From Candidatus Methylomirabilota bacterium (GTDB lineage: Bacteria; Methylomirabilota; Methylomirabilia; Methylomirabilales; JACQHM01): a DNA stretch of 12,520 bases. The notes under the pieces are model-generated. The model saw only the letters and a list, made by a program, of their open reading frames with translations. It did no database searches and was not told the DNA's origin. Where the stretch lies: assembly GCA_016199025.1 (NCBI GenBank), contig JACQHM010000257.1:1-12520 (forward strand), read 5' to 3'. Below are positions 1-6,579 of this stretch, piece after piece (the first letter of the stretch is position 1; each line of letters starts with the position of its first letter). Position numbers and translations under genes: made by a program.

Positions 1-290
1 GTTCGATGCGGCCATGGTCCCCAGCCCCCGTCTCATGCAACGCGCACTCCAGGTCGGCGCCCCCCCCGGGCCTGAGCATCGTCAAAGAGGTCTTTGACAG
101 CTTCATCCAACAGGCCTTGATTGCCTTTGAGGGCCAGCTCGGAATCCGCCTCTGGCTCAATCCCCTGCGCCGCGATCTCTTCTTGGCACCCGAGGGCATC
201 CATGGTGACGATGCAGCCGGAGAGCTCCAACACCGGCAAGAGGGCGGGAATGGCCGTGATTTCCTTCGACTGGTCCTCCACCTTTGGGCA
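1..290 (-). pseudogene. ISAs1-family transposase, internal fragment, frameshifted and cut by the window edge
   Basis: On the minus strand, about 288 down to 66 encodes a stretch typical of ISAs1/H-repeat DDE transposases: KVEDQSKEITAIPALL, then GCIVTMDALGCQEEIA, which carries the second catalytic Asp, then LALKGNQGLLDEAVKDLF. The frame then stops at a TGA. One base fewer in the C8 run at 60-67 lets it continue as ADLECALHETGAGDHGRIE to position 1, and HGRIE is the family's next conserved block. The N-terminal part with the first catalytic Asp is not recognisable upstream of about 290, so the 5' end looks lost. The extra base could be true decay or a homopolymer sequencing error; loss of the N-terminus makes a dead copy likely either way. 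The C-terminal part lies beyond the left edge. Family assignment rests on recalled motif similarity and is fairly secure. Confidence 0.8.
60..67. repeat. C8 homopolymer at transposase frameshift
   Basis: Eight consecutive C. Removing one restores the ISAs1 transposase frame on the minus strand, so this run marks the frameshift. Confidence 0.75.
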
Positions 291-521
291 GCTCGCGCTC
301 GCGCGTGGCCAGCGACTCGACCGTGGCACGAGTCGTGAGCACCCTGAACGAGCGCTCGGTGCGAGCTGTGCTGTGGGCCATTACCGGGGGGGGGGTGCGG
401 GGCCGAGGCGATGAAGGAGCGCCTGGCGTTGGCCGCAGGCTGGGAGCCGATCGCGTTTCGGTTCTTGCGCCAGCTGCTCTGGATCTCGCTGGGTCGGATG
501 GAGCTGGCAGGGGTGGGCTGA
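284..521 (+). pseudogene. Degraded plus-strand coding fragment, possibly a second transposase remnant
   Basis: A plus-strand frame reads VASDSTVARVVSTLNERSV followed by RAVLWAITGGG up to a G10 run at 386-395. With one G removed it continues through ATG 411 as AMKERLALAAGWEPIAFRF and RQLLWISLGRMELAGVG, ending at TGA 519-521. The first block faintly resembles the N-terminal region of IS4/IS1380-type transposases (a V-A-S-D-x-T-x-x-R-L/V pattern), but no catalytic motif is present. The later part has a balanced, protein-like composition and I do not recognise it. It points the opposite way to the adjoining ISAs1 fragment, so this would be the joint between two remnants. In DNA this GC-rich several frames are open by chance, so coding status is doubtful. 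Other reading: the same DNA is a degenerate 5' part of the ISAs1 gene on the minus strand. Confidence 0.3.
386..395. repeat. G10 homopolymer at second frameshift
   Basis: Ten consecutive G, the longest homopolymer I noticed in the window. Nine would join the two plus-strand halves of the neighbouring fragment. Confidence 0.6.
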
Positions 522-723
522 ACGCAGGGCTCCCGGAGCGCAAGAGCGGGAGCCCGGGCCCTGGCTTTGCCCTCTTTCTCTTCCTCTCAGAATGTCAGTC
601 ACGAGAGCCTCCAACGGGGGAAAGGGGGCAGGATGTGCTCTTGCCCTCCACCATGAGACCCCCACTTGTTCACATCGGACATGCGATAGGAGTTGAGTCA
701 TTTCTAGAGGATGGGGATTTCTC

Positions 724-752
724 TTGACCGCCTCAGGCCTTTCATGTTAAAC
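724..752 (+). promoter_or_regulatory. Possible sigma-70-type promoter for the cluster
   Basis: TTGACC at 724-729 matches five of six positions of the -35 consensus. The hexamer 17 bases downstream, TTAAAC at 747-752, is only a fair -10. It lies in the AT-richer stretch about 135 bases upstream of the first gene and points towards it. Such matches occur by chance, so this is only a candidate. Confidence 0.25.
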
Positions 753-874
753 GTGTTAGAACAGACGCTTAGAGATCTGCGTAGACTTCAAAGCCTTTCT
801 ACATTCGAACCTATCCTAAACTCCAGTAAGCCACTAGAATGAAAAGAGTCGTTAGAGGCCTTGGTATGGGCTCT

Positions 875-884
875 AAGGGAAGGG
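875..884 (+). promoter_or_regulatory. Ribosome binding site deciding the wzz-like start
   Basis: The purine run AAGGGAAGGG ends three bases before ATG 888. This favours ATG 888 over the in-frame TTG at 861, which would add nine residues, lacks such a site and would place the purine run inside the gene. Confidence 0.6.
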
Positions 885-887
885 ATC

Positions 888-2084
888 ATGGAGGAACCGG
901 GACGGCAGATTCCACCCTATGAGGAGGAGGTGAACCTCCTCGATTACTGGAGGGTGATTTGGAAGCGTAAGACGCTGATCATCGGCCTGTGCTTTACCTC
1001 TGTCCTGGCAACCCTCGCCTTCAGCCTCCGTTCACCAAAGATCTATGAGTCCACGGCGACGATCCTGGTGCCGAAGGAAGGTGGAGGGGGAGGGCTGTTC
1101 GGAGCGTTAGCCGCCTCGGGGCTCGTTCAGCAGCTTCCTGGGATCTCCATCCCCTCGTTGACACCAACCAGGGATGTCTTTATCAGCATCTTGAAGAGCC
1201 GGACTATGGCCCAGGATGTGATGGAGCAGTTCAACCTCAAAGAGCGCTATCGGGCCCAGTATTTGAGCGATGCCATCAGCCGTCTCCAAGGGGCCACGAA
1301 CGTCTCTGTCTCCAGGGAGGGGGTCATCTCGGTCATGGTGGAGGACACGGATCCGAAACTGGCCGCTGACATCGCCAACTTCTATGTGACGGATCTCGAT
1401 CGCCTCCTCGCCCGCTTTGGGACCAGCGAGGCGAGCAGGCAACGGGCCTTCATTGCAGAGCAACTGACGAGGGCGGAGAGGGACCTTCGTCATGCAGAAG
1501 AGGCCATGAAGAGGTTCCAGCAACGCCATAAGGCGATCAACCTGGATGCCCAAATGAAGGGGGAGATTGGTGCCATTGCCGAGCTCAAGGGGCAGATCAT
1601 GGCCTCTGAGGTCCAACTCGAGGTCACGCGGAACTTTGCCACCGAGACGAACCCCGAGGTGATTAATCTGAAAAAGCGGATCGGCGAGATGAAGCGTCAA
1701 CTGGCCCAGATGCAATATGGGAAGGGTTGGGTCCTTCCTTCAGAGAGCAAAAACCCTGGAGAACCCCGGCAGGAGATCCATCTTCCCGTGGTCAACGTCC
1801 CGGCGGTTGGGATGGAATTCGCCAGGCTGACCAGGGATCAGAAGGTCCAGGAAACGCTCTACACGCTCCTCGCCCAGCAGCTCGAGCAAGCAAAGATCGC
1901 CGAAGCCCGGGATATGCCAACCGCTCAGGTCCTGGACAGGGCCGCCCCTGCTGAGCGAAAATCGAAGCCGAAGATCAGGCAGAACATGATGATCGCCGGG
2001 GCGGTAAGCCTGTTCATAGGGATCTTTTTAGCGTTCTTCCTGGAGTATGTGGAGGGGCTGAAGCAAAGGCAGCGGAAAGCCTAG
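888..2084 (+). CDS. Wzz/GumC-type polysaccharide chain-length (co-polymerase) protein
   Basis: 398 residues from ATG 888. It should be an inner-membrane protein setting polymer length and working with the export protein encoded next. Layout: a short cytoplasmic N-terminus with the Wzz-typical VNLLDYWRVIWKRK before transmembrane segment 1 (about 29-48); the extracytoplasmic start SPKIYESTATILVPKEG; a glycine-rich GGGGGLFGALAASG; a long helical, charged middle (about 190-280) that probably forms coiled coil; a GNVR-like block near 320-360 ending AQVLDRAAPAERKSKPK; and transmembrane segment 2 (about 367-386). Only a short basic tail, KQRQRKA, follows. There is no Walker motif and no tyrosine-rich tail, so it is not a fused tyrosine autokinase; any kinase would have to be a separate protein. 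It is the first gene of the cluster, 162 bases ahead of the export gene. Family assignment is secure; the polymer is unknown. Confidence 0.9.
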   Translation: MEEPGRQIPPYEEEVNLLDYWRVIWKRKTLIIGLCFTSVLATLAFSLRSPKIYESTATILVPKEGGGGGLFGALAASGLVQQLPGISIPSLTPTRDVFISILKSRTMAQDVMEQFNLKERYRAQYLSDAISRLQGATNVSVSREGVISVMVEDTDPKLAADIANFYVTDLDRLLARFGTSEASRQRAFIAEQLTRAERDLRHAEEAMKRFQQRHKAINLDAQMKGEIGAIAELKGQIMASEVQLEVTRNFATETNPEVINLKKRIGEMKRQLAQMQYGKGWVLPSESKNPGEPRQEIHLPVVNVPAVGMEFARLTRDQKVQETLYTLLAQQLEQAKIAEARDMPTAQVLDRAAPAERKSKPKIRQNMMIAGAVSLFIGIFLAFFLEYVEGLKQRQRKA

Positions 2085-2246
2085 TTTGGGCCTGACCGGT
2101 ATCGAAGCTCGTCGTGTCCCTCCCTGAGGTGCCTGACGGTGTGAGGAAACTCGGGGATCGTTGTGAAACATCAAACGTGAACCGTGACAGGTAGCAAGTC
2201 CGGAATCAGCAAGGGGAAGTCGTGAGCAGGTGAGGAGGCGAAGGTC
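2085..2246 (+). other. 162-base spacer between wzz-like and export genes
   Basis: This is the largest gap inside the cluster. I see no open frame of note, no strong stem-loop followed by T residues, and no convincing promoter hexamers. It may be a long 5' leader for the export gene or carry an internal promoter too weak to recognise by eye. Confidence 0.5.
2232..2238 (+). promoter_or_regulatory. Strong ribosome binding site of the export gene
   Basis: GAGGAGG lies eight bases before ATG 2247. It supports that start over the in-frame ATG at 2286 and is the best Shine-Dalgarno match in the window. Confidence 0.75.
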
Positions 2247-5200
2247 ATGTGGTATGTGAAGGGAAGGAACCTGGGGACCACATTCATGCTGGCGGTCCTT
2301 TCTCTTCTTTATGTGTTCGGGGAGGTGAGTTTCGGACAGTCGATAGAGACTCCGAGCATCGCCCCGGCTCCTTCAGGTCAAGTTCCAGGGTCGCCATCAG
2401 GGACGTCCTCCACGCCACCGGGCCAGAGCCAGCCCCTTCAGCAACCCGGAATTGCTCCCCCCCCATCGGCTCTGACCCAGCCGTCGGCCCCTCAACCCAC
2501 CCAACCGGTCCAACCGTCTTATATCCGGCCTCCCCTGGCAGCACCTCTGCCGGGTCAGCCGGGTCCGGCTGCTGTTCCAGCGGGACCGGTCCCCCCTGTC
2601 CCCAGCCAGGGGCCCCAGGGTGGTCCAACCAGTCCCCTCCCGGCCCAACCGATCCCGGGCGTGCAGCCGGTGACTCCGCAGCAGCTTGGCTCACAGCCCC
2701 AGCCTACGCCGTCGGTCACGGTCCAGCCGGCGCCCCAGCCGGGAGCGCCCGGCGTACCGACCTCTGGTCAGGTCGAGCAGGGGCAAGCACCCCCATCTGG
2801 GCTGAGCCAGGCCGCCCCGAGGCCTCAGCCCATTCCAGGGCCTTCGGAGATCGAAACTCTTCTTGCCGGACGGGTTCCAGACATCCCCGTGCAGCTTCAA
2901 CAGTTTGGTTATGATACCTTCCGGAGTACGGTTTCAAGCTTTGCCCCGGTGACGAACGTTCCCGTCACCCCAGACTATATCCTTGGTCCTGGCGACGGGT
3001 TCACCATGACCGTCTGGGGGATGGTCGATGGGACATATTCCTTCCAGGTGAATAGGGAAGGGCAGATCACCCTTCCGAAGGTCGGGGTGGTTCAGGTAGC
3101 TGGCCTTCCCTTCGGCGATCTGAAACGGCATCTCCAGCGTCAGATGTCCCGGTACTTTAAGGACTTTAACCTGGACGTGACCATGGGGAACCTACGCACC
3201 ATCCGGGTGTACGTCGTGGGGGAGGTAACCGCACCCGGGAGCTACACCTTAAGCTCGCTCTCCACGGCCTTTCACGCCCTTTACGCCGCCGGCGGCCCGG
3301 CCAAGCGTGGGACCCTCCGGGATATCCGGTTGATCCGGAATGGAACTGTGGTAGCAACCATTGACCTATACAAGTTCCTCTTGAGTGGCGACAGGAGCCA
3401 GGATCTGAGACTCCAGGATCAGGATACGATCTTTGTCCCCCTGATCGGGCCGGTGGTCGGCATCGCCGGGAACGTCTACCGGCCGGCCATCTACGAGTTG
3501 AAGGGTCAGAATACCCTCGGGGACGTCATTGCTCTGGCCGGGGGGATCCTGCCGACCGGGTACCTGAACCGGGTCCAGGTGGAGCGGATCATTGCCCACG
3601 AGAAGAAGGTGGCGGTCGATTTCGACCTTTCTGAGGATTCGAAGGACTTAGGCAAGAACGAGCGGTTACAGGTCCCCGTGCAGAACATGGACGTGGTGAA
3701 GATCTTCTCGATTCCGCTACCGACCCAGGACGTCGTGTACCTCAAGGGGTATGTTGTCAGGCCAGGCCCCTATCAGTTCAAGCCGGGGATGCGCGTCAGG
3801 GATATCATCAAGTCCTACGAGGATCTGTTGCCGGAGCCGTACCCTGATTACGCCCACATCGTGCGGTATGTCAAGCCAGATCTCCATCAGATCATCGTGC
3901 CGTTCCACCTCGGGAGGGCGTTGAAGGAGGATCCGGAGCAAAATCTGAGATTGGAGACATTGGACGAAATTACCGTCTATCCCAAGGCTGATTTCGAAGT
4001 CCGGAGGACGGTTTCTATCACGGGGGAGGTTCAACGCCCTGGGTCCTTCCCCCTGCTCAAGGGCATGCGGATCAAGGATCTGATCATGCACGCCGGCAAT
4101 TTGACCAAGGAAGCATACCTCGAGCAGGGGGAGCTGCTCCGCATGCGCGAGGATCGCGAGGTGGAGCGGTTCTATTTCAACATGGGGAAGGCTCTCGAAG
4201 AAGATCCGCGGGATAACCTTTTGCTCCAGGATGAAGATCAGGTTGTTATCCACAACCTCTGGGAGCCGAAATATCGGAAGCAGGTGGCCGTCTCCGGCCT
4301 AGTGAACAAACCCGGGGAATACCGGTTAACGCAGAGCATGCGGGTAGCCGATCTGCTCTTCACCGCCGGAGGCCTCCAAAAGAACGCCTACCTTAAAGCG
4401 GCCGAGCTAACCAGGTACACGATTACACAGGATGGCGTCCGGACTACGACCATCACCCTCGATCTGGGAAGGGCCCTGGACGGGGACCCCTCTCAAAACC
4501 TGCTTTTGCAGGACTATGACCACCTGGTTGTCCGGCCCATTCCCGAGTTGGCGCTGGAAAGAACGGTCATCCTCTCCGGAGAGGTGAGGCTCTCGGGAAC
4601 CTATGTGATCGCCAGAGGGGAACGGTTGAGTTCGGTGCTCAGGCGGGCCGGCGGATTTACGGACAAGGCCTATCTCAAAGGGGCCATCTTCACCAGGCAG
4701 TCCGTGGCCAGGCTGGAGAAAGTGCAGCTCAGCCAGTTTGTGAGCTTTCAGCAGCAGCGGCTGTTGGCTGAATCGAGCCGCTTGGTGAGCAGTGGGCTGT
4801 TGAAGGACGAGCTGGTGTCTGAGCAGCAGGCCCTGGGCACCAGGATGGAACTCTTGCAAAAGCTCTCTTCCCAGGTGCCCCTGGGGAGGGTGGTCATCAA
4901 GCTGGACCCGTTAGATCAACTCGAAGGCTCACTGCACGACATCGTCCTGGAGGATGGCGATACCCTCTTCGTCCCCCAGTGGCCTTCCTCTATAGCAGTC
5001 CTGGGGAGCGTCCACAATCCTGTCGCTATCCTCTATCAGGAAGGGGCAGGGATCGAGTACTACATCGCCCAGGCTGGAGGGTTGACCCGCTATGCAGATA
5101 AAAAGCAGGTCTATGTCCTGAAGGCCGACGGATCGGCTGTGGCGAGTTTCCTAAAGATCCGTGCCCTCGATCCAGGGGATGCTATCATCGTCCCGCCCGA

Positions 5201-5300
5201 CACAGCGCCGAAAGTCCGACCCCTCCCGTTGTGGCGGGATATCGCGACAATCATCGGCCAGTTTGCGATCACCGTCGCAGCCCTGGCAGCGATCCTCTAA
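2247..5300 (+). CDS. Giant polysaccharide export protein (Wza-like OPX) with about seven SLBB repeats
   Basis: 1017 residues, against roughly 380 for E. coli Wza. Residues 1-30 look like a signal peptide (hydrophobic MLAVLSLLYVFG, likely cleavage near SFGQ). There is no lipobox Cys, so unlike Wza it is probably not a lipoprotein. Residues about 33-205 are a Pro/Gln/Gly/Ser-rich, presumably disordered linker. The poly-export domain starts near 240 (VTPDYILGPGDGFTMTVWG). SLBB-like repeats begin near 318, 402, 495, 586, 677, 771 and 913, with cores such as VYVVGEVTAPGSYTL, VSITGEVQRPGSFPL and VAVSGLVNKPGEYRL. Three repeats end in a DPxxNLxL motif, with its Asp at 562, 653 and 747. A Gln-rich helical insert (about 817-880) separates repeats six and seven. 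A hydrophobic helix ends the protein (996-1017), as in many OPX proteins. Role: conduct polymer across periplasm and outer membrane, working with the Wzz-like partner. Family is secure. Confidence 0.93.
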   Translation: MWYVKGRNLGTTFMLAVLSLLYVFGEVSFGQSIETPSIAPAPSGQVPGSPSGTSSTPPGQSQPLQQPGIAPPPSALTQPSAPQPTQPVQPSYIRPPLAAPLPGQPGPAAVPAGPVPPVPSQGPQGGPTSPLPAQPIPGVQPVTPQQLGSQPQPTPSVTVQPAPQPGAPGVPTSGQVEQGQAPPSGLSQAAPRPQPIPGPSEIETLLAGRVPDIPVQLQQFGYDTFRSTVSSFAPVTNVPVTPDYILGPGDGFTMTVWGMVDGTYSFQVNREGQITLPKVGVVQVAGLPFGDLKRHLQRQMSRYFKDFNLDVTMGNLRTIRVYVVGEVTAPGSYTLSSLSTAFHALYAAGGPAKRGTLRDIRLIRNGTVVATIDLYKFLLSGDRSQDLRLQDQDTIFVPLIGPVVGIAGNVYRPAIYELKGQNTLGDVIALAGGILPTGYLNRVQVERIIAHEKKVAVDFDLSEDSKDLGKNERLQVPVQNMDVVKIFSIPLPTQDVVYLKGYVVRPGPYQFKPGMRVRDIIKSYEDLLPEPYPDYAHIVRYVKPDLHQIIVPFHLGRALKEDPEQNLRLETLDEITVYPKADFEVRRTVSITGEVQRPGSFPLLKGMRIKDLIMHAGNLTKEAYLEQGELLRMREDREVERFYFNMGKALEEDPRDNLLLQDEDQVVIHNLWEPKYRKQVAVSGLVNKPGEYRLTQSMRVADLLFTAGGLQKNAYLKAAELTRYTITQDGVRTTTITLDLGRALDGDPSQNLLLQDYDHLVVRPIPELALERTVILSGEVRLSGTYVIARGERLSSVLRRAGGFTDKAYLKGAIFTRQSVARLEKVQLSQFVSFQQQRLLAESSRLVSSGLLKDELVSEQQALGTRMELLQKLSSQVPLGRVVIKLDPLDQLEGSLHDIVLEDGDTLFVPQWPSSIAVLGSVHNPVAILYQEGAGIEYYIAQAGGLTRYADKKQVYVLKADGSAVASFLKIRALDPGDAIIVPPDTAPKVRPLPLWRDIATIIGQFAITVAALAAIL

Positions 5301-5376
5301 GGATCGGAAATCGGGGATAGCGGGTCGTGGATTGTCAATGGTGGATAACGTCGAACGACATTGTTAGGCGGGGGCT

Positions 5377-6579
5377 ATGATCGACGTGATCGTGGTGGGA
5401 GGGGGGCCGGTAGGGTGTTACGCAGCCTTTGTGCTGGCCGGGGAGGGGATCGAGGTCCTGGTTCTTGAAGAGCATCCTGCGATCGGATATCCTGTTGACT
5501 GTTCGGGGGTCGTCGGCGCGGAAGCCTTCGACGCCTTTGACCTTTCCCGGGAGCCGATCCTGGATGAGGTCCGAATGGTTCGGCTGATCTCTCCCTCAGG
5601 GGAGAGTTTGAGCTACCGCTCGGCGGAGCCCTTCGCCTACGTGACCGATCGGGCAGCCTTCGATCAGGTGATCGCTCGGAAGGCCTTGGACGTGGGCGCG
5701 GTGATCCAGACCGGGTGCCGAGTGGTTGACCTTCGGCCGGCCCAGGCGGCCATCGAGGTTGTCATCGAAGAGGAACGTCGGGGAGCCGCAGAAGGCCGCT
5801 ACGATGGAAAAGGCGGGCAGCGGACGTTCCTGGCACGGATGGCGATCTTGGCAGGGGGGCCCTGGTATAAGCTTCAGGAGAAACTCGGCATGGGGACACC
5901 CAAGGCGCTCCTCCGGACAGCCCAGGCTGAGATGGAGGTCGTCGGTCTTCCAGAGGCTCAGGTTCTCTTCGGCCGTGCGGTGGCCCCAGGCTCCTTTGCC
6001 TGGTTCCTACCCTTTCGACGGGAGGGACATCTCTTTGCGAGGGTTGGGGTCAGTAGCCGTGAACCGGCGCTTCCTTACTTCAAGCAGCTTCACGAACGGT
6101 TCCGAGCCTCCGGCTATCTTGCCGACCCAGCACCGTCAGCCAGGGCCTGGGTGATCCCCATTGCCCCCCTTTCCCGGACCGTGGCCGATCGTGTCCTGGC
6201 CGTAGGGGATGCCGCCGGGCAGACGAAGCCAACCACCGGGGGGGGCCTCTTCTACGGCCTCTTGTGCGCCCAGTTTGCGGCGGGGACAGCCGCTGAGGCC
6301 TTTCGCGCCGGGGATTTCAGCGCCCGCTTTCTCGAGCGGTACGAGAAACGGTGGCGACAGCGGTTGGGCCCGGAATTGAAGGTTGCGTCGTTCTTCCGGG
6401 GGCTCTTTGAACGGATGACCGATACGGAGATCGATCAGTGCTTTCAGATCGTCGGCACCGATGGGCTTCTCGGGAGGTTGAGCCGCAGGGTCCACTTCGA
6501 CTGGCACAAGGATGTCATCCTGACGATGCTTAGGCAGCCGGCGCTGGCCCGCATTTTCTTCAGAGGCCTTTTCAGGTGA
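5377..6579 (+). CDS. Geranylgeranyl-reductase-family FAD-dependent oxidoreductase
   Basis: 400 residues, normal for the family. The N-terminus is a Rossmann dinucleotide fold: DVIVVGGGPVGCYAA (GxGxxG at 8-13) with Glu31 after strand two, fit to bind the ribose of FAD. It continues GYPVDCSGVVG (Cys42), similar to the Cys-containing motif of geranylgeranyl reductases. APGSFAWFLPF (Trp209, Pro212) followed by VGVSS resembles their substrate-cavity motif. VLAVGDAAGQTKPTTGGGL (Asp278) is the second FAD-binding motif. Known relatives hydrogenate isoprenoid chains (geranylgeranyl groups, archaeal lipids, dolichol) or hydroxylate aromatics. Its substrate here is unknown; saturation of the polyprenyl sugar carrier is an inference from the neighbours. 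It starts 76 bases after the export gene and its stop overlaps the next start (GTGA). A G8 run at 6238-6245 is in frame and encodes the conserved GGG. Family is secure, function is not. Confidence 0.85.
   Translation: MIDVIVVGGGPVGCYAAFVLAGEGIEVLVLEEHPAIGYPVDCSGVVGAEAFDAFDLSREPILDEVRMVRLISPSGESLSYRSAEPFAYVTDRAAFDQVIARKALDVGAVIQTGCRVVDLRPAQAAIEVVIEEERRGAAEGRYDGKGGQRTFLARMAILAGGPWYKLQEKLGMGTPKALLRTAQAEMEVVGLPEAQVLFGRAVAPGSFAWFLPFRREGHLFARVGVSSREPALPYFKQLHERFRASGYLADPAPSARAWVIPIAPLSRTVADRVLAVGDAAGQTKPTTGGGLFYGLLCAQFAAGTAAEAFRAGDFSARFLERYEKRWRQRLGPELKVASFFRGLFERMTDTEIDQCFQIVGTDGLLGRLSRRVHFDWHKDVILTMLRQPALARIFFRGLFR

Larger units (their letters stand above)
522..887. other. Non-coding stretch between mobile-element scar and polysaccharide cluster
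   Basis: No convincing gene on either strand. The left half (to about 660) is GC-rich with pyrimidine-rich runs. The right half (about 700-860) is clearly richer in A and T than the rest of the window, as expected of a promoter region before the first gene at 888. An open plus-strand frame with an ATG at 653 gives a 24-residue peptide ending at 727; it has no recognisable content and no clear ribosome binding site. No intact insertion-sequence end or long inverted repeat could be identified by eye. Confidence 0.6.

Noticed and set aside
549..580. GC-rich imperfect inverted repeat followed by pyrimidines, resembling a rho-independent terminator
   Set aside because: Pairing is interrupted, leaves almost no loop, and is not followed by a real T run; no supported gene ends just upstream in the right orientation.
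653..727. Small plus-strand open frame of 24 codons from ATG 653
   Set aside because: No ribosome binding site, no recognisable content, and it lies in a decayed region.
2397..2900. Several open frames on both strands over the Pro-rich part of the export gene
   Set aside because: Low-complexity CCN-rich coding sequence leaves all frames open; they are shadows of the export protein's linker.
5336..5369. Integron attC-like look: GTTAGGC at 5363-5369 with a small imperfect inverted repeat just upstream
   Set aside because: No matching partner core site and no long paired stem within a plausible distance; the spacer is too short and there is no cassette organisation or integrase.
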